In this document: positions 37,559-45,680 of the stretch, in pieces | How the letters are laid out: each line of letters starts with the position of its first letter | Position numbering within the stretch: the first letter of the stretch is position 1 | Assembly: GCF_965218915.1 (NCBI RefSeq) | Contig: NZ_OZ244708.1 | Span: 372,001 to 436,000, forward strand | Source: Novosphingopyxis sp965218915 | GTDB lineage: Bacteria > Pseudomonadota > Alphaproteobacteria > Sphingomonadales > Sphingomonadaceae | Length of the DNA: 64,000 nucleotides | Direction: 5' to 3' | Made by a program: the position numbers and the translations under genes | The notes under the pieces: generated by a model | Seen by the model: only the letters and a program-made list of their open reading frames with translations | Databases searched by the model: none | Told to the model about the DNA's origin: nothing

Positions 37559-38641
37559 ATGACCCGGCATCACACCCGCTCCGCCCCGGCCGCCTCCGCT
37601 TCGTGCGCGACGCCGCCTCCTTCCTCCTCGGCGTCGTCCCGCTCCGCGCCGGAGTCCGGCGATCCGCCCGATATCGCCGCGTTCGATCCGGTCGCGCTGC
37701 GCGCGCGGCACGACGGGTGGACGGCGGGCCGGCAGACGGCGTTCGTCGCGGCGCTGGCGGCGTGCGGCAACGTGACCGAGGCGGCGGCGCGGGTGGGGAT
37801 GAGCGCGCGCTCGGCCTACAAGCTGCGCGCCCGGCCCGACGCGCGCAGCTTCCGCGAGGCATGGGACGTGGCGCTCGACAGCGCGGTCCAATGCCTGTCC
37901 GACGCGACCTTCTCCCGCGCGCTGCACGGGGTCGAGCGGCCGGTGTTCTTTCAGGGCGAGCGGATCGGCGAATGGCGGCAATATGACGAGCGGCTGGCGA
38001 TGTTCATCCTCGCCCGCCGCGCGCCGGACCGGTTCGGCGCGTGGATCGACCGGCGCGAGGTGCGCCGCGAGCGCGACCAGACCGGCACCGCCCTGGGCGA
38101 GGCGCTGAAGCGCGTCGCCGAAGATGCAGAAGCGTGCGAGGCGCTGGAAGCGGAGGACGGGCGGGCGCCGGATGGGGCGGACGCCCCGTCCGCCGCCCCG
38201 CCCGCCGCCCCGGCCCCGCTGCCCGAACGCGATCCGCTGCCGGGTCCGGTGTTCTACACCGAGGCGCAGGCCAACGCGCGCGCGATCGAGCGCGAGGCGA
38301 TGCCGACGTCCGAGGAGGTCGACGAACTGATCCTGGAGAAGATCGCCGGGCTGAAACGCGCCCAGGCGATGGAGCGCGAGCGCGCCGCGGAACGGTGGGG
38401 GGATGCCGATGTGGCGGGCCGGGAGGGAGGCCGGGAAGGGGGCCGGAAGGGGGGCCGGAAGGGGGGGACGTATGCCGCCCTTCGTGAACTTCCGGACGAA
38501 GCGGAAGACGAAGAGTGGGACGAGGATGACTGGGACGAAGAGGACCGGGACGGGGACGAACGGGAGCATCGCGCCGAGGCCGAGCCGCCGGAGGGTGTGA
38601 AGAGGAGCGAGCCCCGGATTGCACCCGGCGCGCGGTGGTAA
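37559..38641 (+). CDS. HTH-containing protein with S-element-derived segment
   Basis: A 360-aa protein. After a Ser/Ala/Pro-rich start, residues about 38-110 contain a helix-turn-helix of terminase-small-subunit/resolvase style (WTAGRQTAFVAALAACGNVTEAAARVGMSARSAYKLR). The C-terminal third has an Ala-Pro linker, a charged helix and Gly-Arg-Lys repeats, then KGGTYAALRELP (residues 301-312), identical in type to the S-element core, and a very acidic tail. It probably binds DNA. It is not part of a recognisable prophage here; the function is unknown. Confidence 0.7.
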   Translation: MTRHHTRSAPAASASCATPPPSSSASSRSAPESGDPPDIAAFDPVALRARHDGWTAGRQTAFVAALAACGNVTEAAARVGMSARSAYKLRARPDARSFREAWDVALDSAVQCLSDATFSRALHGVERPVFFQGERIGEWRQYDERLAMFILARRAPDRFGAWIDRREVRRERDQTGTALGEALKRVAEDAEACEALEAEDGRAPDGADAPSAAPPAAPAPLPERDPLPGPVFYTEAQANARAIEREAMPTSEEVDELILEKIAGLKRAQAMERERAAERWGDADVAGREGGREGGRKGGRKGGTYAALRELPDEAEDEEWDEDDWDEEDRDGDEREHRAEAEPPEGVKRSEPRIAPGARW

Positions 38642-38690
38642 GGCGGATCGGGCGGATCATGGCCCCGATGACAAATCACCTGAAATCAGC

Positions 38691-38766
38691 CGTCATCCCG
38701 GGCTCGACCCGGGATCCGGGGCCGAGCGGAAGTGCCATCTCGCCCCGGGTTAAGCCCGGAATGACG
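38691..38766. repeat. REPIN-like palindrome pair
   Basis: CGTCATCCCGGGCTCGACCC and its inverted partner, closing CCCGGAATGACG, sit between the HTH gene and cfa. Confidence 0.75.
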
Positions 38767-38869
38767 CGGTATTTGCACCTATGAAGCGTCATCAACAACG
38801 CGCCGCCGCCAGCGATGGTCGATGCCCGCGGCGCTGGCAATTGCGCCGCGCCGCGCTAAAGGCGGGCGC

Positions 38870-40138
38870 ATGAGTTTGCTCGGACGCATCGTCGGAACCC
38901 GCATCACCCGCGGAACCCTGGTTTTTCTGTGGCCGGACGGCAGCCGCGAGAGCTTCGGCACGTCCGCGCCCGGCTGGCCCGACGTCGCCCTGCGCTTTCA
39001 CGATAAGCAGGCCGAGCGGCGCATCGTCACCAACCCCAATCTGGGCATGCCCGAGACCTTCATGGACGGCAGCGTGACCGTGGAGCGAGGCGACATCATG
39101 GACCTGATCATGCTGGTCCGCCGCAACGCGCCGTGGGAGGCGGGCGCCGAAGTGGGGTCGCGCGGGCCGCTCGCCAAATTCGGCGAATGGACGCTGAGCC
39201 GGCTCGACCAGCTCAATTCGCTGGCCCGCTCGCGCCGAAACGTCGCGCATCACTACGATCTCAGCAACGATTTCTACCGGCTGTGGCTGGACGAGGACAT
39301 GCAGTATAGCTGCGCCTACTGGCCGGACGAAGGCATGACGCTGGAGCAGGCGCAGACCGCCAAGAAGGCGCATATCGCGGCCAAGCTGGCGCTCGAGCCC
39401 GGGCAACGCGTGCTCGATATCGGCTGCGGCTGGGGCGGCACCGCGCTCTATCTCGCCGCGCTGATGGACGTGCGGGTGCACGGCATCACGCTCAGCACCG
39501 AACAGCTGGCGCTCGCCCGCCGGCGCGCGGAGGAAGCGGGCGTGGCGGACCGGGTGACGTTCGAGCTGGTCGATTACCGCGATCTGGCCGAGCGCGAGCC
39601 CGAGAGCTTCGACCGGATCGTCTCGATCGGCATGTTCGAGCATGTCGGGCGGCCGAACTTCGCAACCTATTTCGCCTGCGTGCGCAAGCTGATGACGCCG
39701 GACGGCGCGGCGCTGATCCACAGCATCGGCCGGCTGGGACCACCCGGGTCAACCGACGCCTTCACCCGCAAATATATCTTTCCGGGCGGCTATATCCCGG
39801 CGCTCTCCGAAACGCTGGAGGCGAGCGAAAAGGTCAAGCTGATCCACAGCGACATCGAGACCTGGCGGGTCCATTACGGCCGGACGCTGCGCGCCTGGTA
39901 CGAGCGCGCGGTCGCCCGGAAGGACGCCATCGTCCAGATGTACGACGAGCGCTTCTACCGCATGTGGATCTTCTATCTCGCCGGCGCGGCCGCCGCGTTC
40001 GAGGGTGGGGGCATGGGCAACTACCAGATCCAATATGTCCGCGATCGCCGCGCGCTGCCGCTGTCGCGCGATTACATGCGCGCGGCGGAGGAACGGTTTC
40101 TGGGGGATGGCGACGAAGGGAAAAGGGTGATTGCGTAG
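38870..40138 (+). CDS. cfa: Cyclopropane-fatty-acyl-phospholipid synthase
   Basis: A 422-aa SAM-dependent methyltransferase that adds a methylene group to unsaturated acyl chains of membrane phospholipids. VAHHYDLSNDFYRLWLD, MQYSCAYW, the SAM site VLDIGCGWGG (residues 181-190), SIGMFEHVG and the late YFPGGYIP-like FPGGYIPALSE are all present. It is slightly longer at the N-terminus than E. coli Cfa. The final codons and the stop lie inside a decayed M1-type repeat end. The start at 38870 is chosen by family alignment. Confidence 0.94.
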   Translation: MSLLGRIVGTRITRGTLVFLWPDGSRESFGTSAPGWPDVALRFHDKQAERRIVTNPNLGMPETFMDGSVTVERGDIMDLIMLVRRNAPWEAGAEVGSRGPLAKFGEWTLSRLDQLNSLARSRRNVAHHYDLSNDFYRLWLDEDMQYSCAYWPDEGMTLEQAQTAKKAHIAAKLALEPGQRVLDIGCGWGGTALYLAALMDVRVHGITLSTEQLALARRRAEEAGVADRVTFELVDYRDLAEREPESFDRIVSIGMFEHVGRPNFATYFACVRKLMTPDGAALIHSIGRLGPPGSTDAFTRKYIFPGGYIPALSETLEASEKVKLIHSDIETWRVHYGRTLRAWYERAVARKDAIVQMYDERFYRMWIFYLAGAAAAFEGGGMGNYQIQYVRDRRALPLSRDYMRAAEERFLGDGDEGKRVIA

Positions 40139-40292
40139 ATTGCGAATTCCTTTTTTCTCATGCGTCATGCCAGCGAAAGCCGGCATCTCGGGCGTCGATG
40201 CAATTCGGCCCGAGACCCCGGCTATCCGGCGCCCTTTCGGGTCCCAACAAAGTAAGTACTACTTTGTTGGGTGCCCTTTCGCTGGGGTGACG
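40126..40292. repeat. Decayed M1/REPIN element with nested hairpin
   Basis: It begins GGTGATTGCGTAGATTGCGA, like the M1 left end, and overlaps the last codons of cfa. It continues as a REPIN from CGTCATGCCAGCGAAAGC (40163) to GGGGTGACG. The right arm is interrupted by the inserted hairpin at 40240-40272. Confidence 0.75.
40240..40272. mobile_element. 33-bp hairpin insertion with 9-bp target duplication
   Basis: CCCAACAAAGTA (40243-40254) and its perfect inverted partner TACTTTGTTGGG (40260-40271) surround a 5-base loop. The unit is flanked by direct repeats GCCCTTTCG at 40231-40239 and 40273-40281, as expected for a target-site duplication inside the REPIN arm. Confidence 0.6.
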
Positions 40293-40353
40293 AGAAAGGA
40301 AGCATTTTTTTTTCAGAGGATATGGAGCGCGTTTCATCCTCGATGAGCGACCC

Positions 40354-41121
40354 TCAAACGAACACCGCCACCGACTGCATGCCCATCATCACCGGCTCGC
40401 CGCGCGCGTTGCGCACCGACATGTACTGGCTGCTCGAACCGCGGGCCGCCTGATGCCCCTCGGCATCGATCCACCACCAGCCGTTCTCGGTTCGGGGTGT
40501 GTCGGTGAGCAGGTTGAACTGCCAGTTCATCGTGCTGACCGGGCCGGCTTTTTCCATCGCGCCCATCGCGGCGGGGGGCAGCGCGTCGGCGATCGCCATC
40601 AGTTCGGTAGAGCCGTCGAGCCGCCCGCGGTCGCGCAGCCGGTGCCAGTTGGCCAAGTGCACATCGCCGGTGCCCAGCACCAGCCGCTTGTCCGGATAAT
40701 CGAATTGCGACGTGAAATATTCCGGCGGACCCGTGCGGGTCTTGCCATCCTCGGGGATCGGCGGCAGCGCGATGTCGGGGATCCGGTCGAAGGCGATACT
40801 GCTCTCTCGGCCGTTCATGAAGATGAAGCTGGCGATCAGCCCGATCCCGCTTTGGCTTCCCAGCTCGACCTGCACGAAGGCGGTGTTCCTGCCCCGCCGG
40901 AGCAGCCTCGGCCTGGCCGTCACCGTCTCGGCGATCGGTCCGACGAACGCGATCTGCCCGCTTTTCAGCGGCGGCAGATCGTCCGCGATGGTGCGCGCTG
41001 CCGCCAGCGCGATCGCGCTCGACAGCCCGCCATAAGCGGTGCGGCCTTGCATCCAGCCGGGAGGAATGTCGGCGGACAGATCGTTCGCGCCGAGACGGGC
41101 AAGAATATCGGCAAGGTTCAT
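40354..41121 (-). CDS. Thioesterase family protein (TesB-like double hotdog)
   Basis: A 255-aa protein of the acyl-CoA thioesterase-like family. It has PPGWMQGRTAYGGLSSAIAL at the start of the first hotdog domain and a second domain ending SSQYMSVRNARGEPVMMGMQSVAVFV, with GWWWIDAEGHQAARGS in between. It should act on acyl-CoAs, but catalytic residues differ from classical TesB and the substrate is unknown. It reads away from the repeat-rich gap after cfa. Confidence 0.85.
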   Translation of the reverse strand: MNLADILARLGANDLSADIPPGWMQGRTAYGGLSSAIALAAARTIADDLPPLKSGQIAFVGPIAETVTARPRLLRRGRNTAFVQVELGSQSGIGLIASFIFMNGRESSIAFDRIPDIALPPIPEDGKTRTGPPEYFTSQFDYPDKRLVLGTGDVHLANWHRLRDRGRLDGSTELMAIADALPPAAMGAMEKAGPVSTMNWQFNLLTDTPRTENGWWWIDAEGHQAARGSSSQYMSVRNARGEPVMMGMQSVAVFV

Positions 41122-41175
41122 GAGGCCCGGTTTAACCGAGGCACGGCGCGCCGCAACCCCGCAAACCGCCGCCGT

Positions 41176-41652
41176 TCAGTCGAGCGCTTGGTTATGCGTC
41201 CCTTCCTCGGCGCGCTCGCGCTCCTCGGGCTTGCGTTCGTCGAACTTGGCCTTGAGCGCGTCCGGCACTCCCGCATCGAGTCGCTGCTTCGCCGCCGGGA
41301 AAATCTCTTCCTCTTCCTCGTCGATATGATGTTCGTAGCGATGGCGCATCTTCTTGAATGTCGCCATCCAGCCCGGACTCGACATCTCTATGTCCTCGAG
41401 CTCCTCAAGAAAATCGTCGATTTCCTTATGCTCGGACACCGAATGCTGGCCTTCCTCGCGCAGCTCCGGGTCCTGCAGCATCACCGCGTAGAGCGACTCT
41501 TCCTCCGCCGCCGCGTGGGCGCTCACCTCGATCCGGAACTGCTCGAAGCCTTCCCGCCGCTCGGCGCTGTCGCCGCTGGTATCGGCGAGCTTCGCGAGCA
41601 TGTCGCGATGCAGATCGTGATCCTGCTTCAGGCGGTCGAAAATATCGGTCAT
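41176..41652 (-). CDS. Hemerythrin HHE domain protein
   Basis: A 158-aa four-helix protein with the HHE pattern: KQDHDLHRDML (first His pair), SAHAAAEEESLY (His and Glu), SVSEHKEIDDF, and YEHHIDEEEEEIFP. Such bacterial proteins hold a di-iron centre and respond to O2, NO or stress. The tail is very charged. A GGAAC-N17-GGTT promoter, close to the alphaproteobacterial general stress (EcfG) type, lies about 40 bp upstream. Its exact role is unknown. Confidence 0.9.
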   Translation of the reverse strand: MTDIFDRLKQDHDLHRDMLAKLADTSGDSAERREGFEQFRIEVSAHAAAEEESLYAVMLQDPELREEGQHSVSEHKEIDDFLEELEDIEMSSPGWMATFKKMRHRYEHHIDEEEEEIFPAAKQRLDAGVPDALKAKFDERKPEERERAEEGTHNQALD

Positions 41653-41690
41653 GAAAATTCCTGTCGGTTCGGTCGACGCTTGCCGCGAAC

Positions 41691-41716
41691 AACCGGAAAC
41701 GGGGCGGGTTGGTTCC
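41691..41716 (-). promoter_or_regulatory. Possible EcfG-type stress promoter
   Basis: On the minus strand GGAAC (41716-41712), a 17-bp spacer and GGTT (41694-41691); the EcfG consensus is GGAAC-N16/17-CGTT. One mismatch in the -10. It lies upstream of the hemerythrin gene. Confidence 0.35.
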
Positions 41717-41869
41717 CGTTACGGTTCCGAAACGCTGCGGGTGTAGCGATGGAACGGGTGCAAGCGAGTCAGAAGCCGAGTCCTGAAGACCTTGGGCCGA
41801 GCCACCCGCGCTCGCGTTCGGGATCGTTCGGGCAAACCGCCCCCCGGGCGGTTGCTTCGTCCCGAAAAA

Positions 41870-41944
41870 TGGTGGGCGTAGGAAGGATTGAACTTCCGAC
41901 CCCCGCGATGTCAACACGGTGCTCTACCACTGAGCTATACGCCC
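41870..41944 (-). tRNA. tRNA-Val (GAC)
   Basis: The minus strand folds as a 75-base tRNA with an encoded CCA. The acceptor GGGCGTA pairs with TACGCCC, the D arm is GCTCAGTGGTAGAGC, and the anticodon stem-loop CCGTG-TTGACAT-CGCGG gives anticodon GAC. The T arm is TCGGAAGTTCAATCCTTCC. It decodes the valine codon GUC. Confidence 0.96.
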
Positions 41945-42018
41945 ATTTTCCGAGATTCGCGCCTCCGGGGAGGTCGATCGGTCGCCCTCTACCCAGTCGG
42001 GGCGGGGCGTTCAAGTGT

Positions 42019-42405
42019 CTAAATCAGGCCGCTCCTGCTCTCGCCCACGAACATGCGGTCGACCTCCAGCACCAGATCGCGCAGGTGGAACGGCTTGGAC
42101 AACAATTTGGCGCGCGGCACCGCTTGTCCCGCGCGCAGCGTCACGCCGGAAAAGCCGGTGATGAACATCACCTGGGTGTCCGGGGAAACCTTGCCGCAAT
42201 GCTGGGCGAGTTCGATGCCGTCCATTTCGGGCATGACGATATCGGTCAAGAGCAGGTCGAAGCGCTCGGCCTTGAGCAAGGGCAGCGCCGCGGTACCGCG
42301 GTCGACCGCGACCACCTCATAGCCGGATTTCTCCAGCGCCCGCGCCAGATAGGCGCGCATGGCGTCTTCGTCTTCGGCCAGCAGGATACGGATCGGATCG
42401 GACAT
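42019..42405 (-). CDS. cpdR: CpdR-type single-domain response regulator
   Basis: A 128-aa stand-alone receiver domain: acidic pair Glu11-Asp12, phospho-acceptor Asp55 (LLTDIVMPEMDG), Thr83 and Lys104 (LSKPFHL). Length, the C-terminal LVLEVDRMF and overall sequence match CpdR. In Caulobacter, unphosphorylated CpdR brings ClpXP to the cell pole and promotes degradation of CtrA and other substrates; it is phosphorylated by CckA-ChpT. No partner kinase is in the window. It is divergent from the amidohydrolase gene. Confidence 0.93.
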   Translation of the reverse strand: MSDPIRILLAEDEDAMRAYLARALEKSGYEVVAVDRGTAALPLLKAERFDLLLTDIVMPEMDGIELAQHCGKVSPDTQVMFITGFSGVTLRAGQAVPRAKLLSKPFHLRDLVLEVDRMFVGESRSGLI

Positions 42406-42555
42406 GGATGGACGCTCTTCGGTAACGGGTCGAGGGCAACGGGTCGTGTCGGCGGGGGGCCTGACGCTGTCGTAACGGCCAGAAGTTTATTTTCTATGGC
42501 CGAATCGACCGCGCGCGATTGCGAAACGGCTGCGGCGTGCCTATCGCGGGAGACA

Positions 42556-43428
42556 ATGGCGAATCGCGGCACCGAGGGCAGCTCCACTTATGCGGGCCAC
42601 GCTCTGGACGATCCGGCCCGTCCGCTCCTGATCTCGGTGCCCCATGCCGGGCGCGACTATCCGCCCTCGCTGCTGGCGCGCTCACGCGTATCGCCCGCGG
42701 TGCTCCAGCGGCTCGAGGATCGCTATGTCGATCTGCTGGCGCGCGGAGCGATCGCGGCGGGCTTTTCGTGTATCGTCGCGCGGCGCCCGCGCGCCTGGAT
42801 CGATCTCAACCGCTCGACCCGCGAGATCGACGTCGCAATGGTCGATGGACTTTCGGCCGAAGAGGTCGATCCGCCCAACGGCAAGGTGCGCGGCGGGCTC
42901 GGCCTGGTTCCGCGCTGGCTTGGCAACGGCGGCGAACTGTGGCGCGACCGGCTGATGCGCGCCGAACTCGACCAGCGCATCGCGCGCGATCATCAGCCCT
43001 ATCATCGCCGGATCGCGGACGTGCTGGCGGCGATGACGGCGCGCTTCGGCGGCGCGGTGCTGCTCGATCTGCACAGCATGCCGAGCTTGCGCTTTCCCAC
43101 GGTCGGCGCGCCGCAAATCGTGGTCGGCGATCGCTTCGGACGCAGCGCGTCGACGCGCTACGCATCGCTGGTGGCCGAACAGGCGCTGGGGCTGGAGGCG
43201 GCGCTCAACCATCCTTATCCGGGTGGCTATATCCTGGAACGTCATGGCGCGCCGGCGGCGAATATTCACGCGTTGCAGCTGGAAATCGACCGCACCCTCT
43301 ATCTCGATCCGAGCGCGCGCGAGCCCGTGGCGGGCGCGGTGGCGGACATGTCGGACTGGGTGCTCGGCGTGGCGGAGCAGCTCGAACGGGAACTGATCGG
43401 TCGGGCCTGGCTCAACGCGGCGGAGTAG
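42556..43428 (+). CDS. N-formylglutamate amidohydrolase family protein
   Basis: A 290-aa protein of the HutG/FGase family. ISVPHAGRDYP, RPRAWIDLNRSTREID, the metal-site LLDLHSMPS and IHALQLEIDRTLYLD are visible. HutG-type enzymes cleave N-formylglutamate to glutamate and formate at the end of histidine breakdown, but no hut genes are nearby. The start at 42556 has a GGGAGA site; 42496 would add 20 residues. A much longer reading frame upstream is antisense noise. Confidence 0.87.
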   Translation: MANRGTEGSSTYAGHALDDPARPLLISVPHAGRDYPPSLLARSRVSPAVLQRLEDRYVDLLARGAIAAGFSCIVARRPRAWIDLNRSTREIDVAMVDGLSAEEVDPPNGKVRGGLGLVPRWLGNGGELWRDRLMRAELDQRIARDHQPYHRRIADVLAAMTARFGGAVLLDLHSMPSLRFPTVGAPQIVVGDRFGRSASTRYASLVAEQALGLEAALNHPYPGGYILERHGAPAANIHALQLEIDRTLYLDPSAREPVAGAVADMSDWVLGVAEQLERELIGRAWLNAAE

Positions 43429-43445
43429 AAAGCCGCGGCCTGCTG

Positions 43446-43533
43446 TAAAAGGACCACCCCTTTCGGGGTGGCCAAGGCTCAGGGAGATGACGCCCGAAGG
43501 GCGCCCGACGGACAAGAGGGGGGATGCCCGTCG
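43446..43533 (-). ncRNA. Candidate small RNA with C-rich loops
   Basis: On the minus strand three hairpins follow in order. The first is CGACGG...CCGTCG with a loop holding CCCCCCTC. The second is CGCCC-TTCG-GGCG, a UUCG tetraloop. The third is CCACCCC-GAAA-GGGGTGG followed by TCCTTTT, a canonical terminator. The linker contains CTCCC. Loops with CUCC strings are typical of anti-Shine-Dalgarno sRNAs in alphaproteobacteria. A TTGAAA/TTTAAA promoter-like pair lies upstream. The plus strand folds too but lacks the terminal T tract after the best stem. Confidence 0.55.
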
Positions 43534-43616
43534 CGTTTTAAATGGCCATGGCGCGATTTGGTTTCAACGCCTCGTAGGGATAAAATGCAAAAATCGTGCC
43601 GAGCGCGGCGCAACGT

Positions 43617-44171
43617 TCAGCTCGGCCACATCCGGTGGAAATAGGGCATCTTGTCGATGAACATATGCTTCAGCGCGCCGAGCACGTGGAGCCCGATCAG
43701 GTAGATCATCGCGCCGCCGAAATTCTTGTGCACCGCCTCGATCAGTTCATGGCCGCTTTTGTCGGCGGTGACGGGCAGCGGCGGCACGGTGAACAGGCCG
43801 AACCAGTCGATCCCCTCGGCGCCTTGATGCGCCGAAACCAATAGCCAACCGGTCAGCGGGATCGCGATGATCAGAATGTAGAAGACCACCCGCAACGCGT
43901 TGGACAAAGATCGCTCCCACCGCCGCATTTCCTGAGGATAGGCCGGGCGCCGATGCGTGATCCGCCATGCGATCAAGAGGACGCTGAGCAGCAGCACGGT
44001 GATCCCGATAGCGGTGTGCGGACCCATCAGCGCGCCGCGCGCCGGGCCGCGCAGCCCCTCCGCATTTTCCGCGAGCACCAGATTGGCGATGACGAGCAGC
44101 GCGATTCCCCAGTGCAGGACGATCGCCACGGTGCTGAACCGCTCGAGCCCCGCTTTCGTCCGCACCGCCAC
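43617..44171 (-). CDS. Cytochrome b561 family protein
   Basis: A 184-aa four-helix membrane protein. Heme-ligand histidines are placed as in the b561/CybB family: LHWGIALLV in helix 1, GPHTAIGI in helix 2, and the paired AVHKNFGG..GLHVLGALKHMF at the end. It probably passes electrons from quinol to a periplasmic acceptor or scavenges superoxide. A GTG start at 44171 (or 44165) lies 8 bp after the sapC stop, so the two are co-transcribed. Confidence 0.88.
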   Translation of the reverse strand: MAVRTKAGLERFSTVAIVLHWGIALLVIANLVLAENAEGLRGPARGALMGPHTAIGITVLLLSVLLIAWRITHRRPAYPQEMRRWERSLSNALRVVFYILIIAIPLTGWLLVSAHQGAEGIDWFGLFTVPPLPVTADKSGHELIEAVHKNFGGAMIYLIGLHVLGALKHMFIDKMPYFHRMWPS

Positions 44172-44176
44172 GCCCG

Positions 44177-44956
44177 TCAGACCTGCGGCGCTTCGGTCAC
44201 CTGCGGCATCTTGCCGAGCTGAACCTGGCGGGAGAACAGCTCGCGCATCAGCTGCAGCGAGAACAGATGGGCATAGATCAGCGGCAGCATGCCGTTCTGG
44301 TTCATCTTGCGCAGCTCGTCGCCGCGCAGATCTTTGAGCTTCTGCTCGTCGACCATGCCGAAGCCGCGATAGACGAACGGCTGCTCGACGCCGTTCTGCT
44401 GGATGGAGACTTCGCCGTCCATGATCAGGCCGGCCTTGTTCAGCTCTTCCATGAAGGCCTGGGTGCGCGCACCGGACTGCTCGAAATCCTCGCAGAATTT
44501 TAGGATATTCTTGGTCGCTTCGCTCGGCTGGCCGTCTTCGAACAGCTTGTCGCCCTCGTCGAAATCGCCGATCGCGCCCGCCTGCGGATCGAAGCACAGC
44601 GACAGCTCGTCGCTATCTTGCTGCAACCGCGCGAGCAGGAAGGGATAGCGGCGGATATAGGCGGGCAGATACACCGGCTGGTCGAGCTGGCCTTCGTCGT
44701 TGATAAAGGTGTTGACGCCCTCGTTCATGCCCATCAGCGCCAGCGGCACCGGCTGGTCGCCGGACGAAAAGATGATCGGATAGCTGCGCGAGCAGGGCAC
44801 GAACTCGTCGACGGTGATCGGAATCGCATGCTGGTCGGACAGGAACTTGGCATCGTCGAGCCCACGCGTGCGCCAGCCGCCATGCTGCTCGCTGTTGAGC
44901 GGGATCAGATCCTTGTAGAACATCGGAAGATTATTGGGGGTCGGCGCGCTCGCCAT
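44177..44956 (-). CDS. SapC family protein
   Basis: A 259-aa protein with the SapC-type pattern: MFYKDLIPLNSEQHGGWR, AIPITVDEFVPCSRSYPIIF, PLALMGMNEGVNTFI, YLPAYIRRYPFLLAR and the late MLPLIYAHLFSLQLMREL. The name comes from a Campylobacter surface-layer protein, but the role of the proteobacterial proteins is not settled. The start at 44956 has a GGAGC site. It is the first gene of a pair with the cytochrome b561. Confidence 0.9.
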   Translation of the reverse strand: MASAPTPNNLPMFYKDLIPLNSEQHGGWRTRGLDDAKFLSDQHAIPITVDEFVPCSRSYPIIFSSGDQPVPLALMGMNEGVNTFINDEGQLDQPVYLPAYIRRYPFLLARLQQDSDELSLCFDPQAGAIGDFDEGDKLFEDGQPSEATKNILKFCEDFEQSGARTQAFMEELNKAGLIMDGEVSIQQNGVEQPFVYRGFGMVDEQKLKDLRGDELRKMNQNGMLPLIYAHLFSLQLMRELFSRQVQLGKMPQVTEAPQV

Positions 44957-45078
44957 GGCATCTGCTCCGTTAGGCAAAGGTGGCCGGCACGCGGCCCGAA
45001 AGGTTAGCCCGCGCCTTAAGAGCCGACGCGCCGCCGCGCAAGGGGAAGCGCGACACCGGGACAAAGCGCGCGGCGGGG

Positions 45079-45107
45079 TTGACGCGCAAGTTCACTCCCC
45101 GTTCAAT
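45079..45107 (+). promoter_or_regulatory. Sigma70-like promoter
   Basis: TTGACG (45079-45084), a 17-bp spacer and TTCAAT (45102-45107) lie about 55 bp upstream of the secreted four-Cys protein, divergent from sapC. Confidence 0.5.
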
Positions 45108-45161
45108 AGCGGGCGATAAAAACAAGGACCGTAACCGGCAAGCAGGGATTCGAGGAACGAT

Positions 45162-45680
45162 GTGATCTGGCAATGGCTCGCCATCTTGACGGCAAGCGCG
45201 GCGATGGGCGGGGAGATGCTCCCGCCCGAACCCGTGGCCGATCCCCGGATCGATACCGTTTCGCCAGGTCCGCGTCCCGTCTTTCAGATGCGCATCCAGC
45301 AGCGCGTGATTATCCGTGTACCGCGCCGTTCGTCCGATCGCGTGCAGCTTATGGCGACCGCTCCGGCGCGCACCCCTTCGCCGCCGCCCGAGCCGCCGCA
45401 TTATGTCGAAAAGAAAATGAAGCAGTGCATCGCGGCGGACCAGATTGTCGGGATGACGCCGTCGCGCAGCCGCGCGCTCGACTTCGTCACGCGCGACCGC
45501 AAGCGCGTTCGCGCCTATCTCGATGGGGGATGCCTCGCCATGGATTTTCACGCGGGGCTGTATGTCGAGCGCAACAAGGACGGCAAGGTCTGCGCCGAGC
45601 GGGACGTGCTGATGGCGCGATCCGGCATGCGCTGCGAGATCGATCGGCTGCGCAGCGTGGAACTTGAACGGAAAAAATGA
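45162..45680 (+). CDS. Exported protein with four conserved-looking cysteines
   Basis: A 172-aa protein with a GTG start and a GAGGAACG site. A short N-terminal hydrophobic segment (MIWQWLAILTASAAMGG) could be a signal peptide. A Pro-rich linker (PARTPSPPPEPPHY) follows. The C-terminal domain has four Cys in KQCIAAD, GGCLAMDF, KVCAERD and MRCEIDR, enough for two disulfides if it is periplasmic. I do not recognise a named family. Confidence 0.72.
   Translation: MIWQWLAILTASAAMGGEMLPPEPVADPRIDTVSPGPRPVFQMRIQQRVIIRVPRRSSDRVQLMATAPARTPSPPPEPPHYVEKKMKQCIAADQIVGMTPSRSRALDFVTRDRKRVRAYLDGGCLAMDFHAGLYVERNKDGKVCAERDVLMARSGMRCEIDRLRSVELERKK

Noticed and set aside
40453..43428. 991-codon plus-strand frame across thioesterase, hemerythrin, tRNA and cpdR
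   Set aside because: Only the last 290-310 codons encode a recognisable protein. The rest is antisense to three good genes and a tRNA, a result of stop-poor GC-rich DNA.
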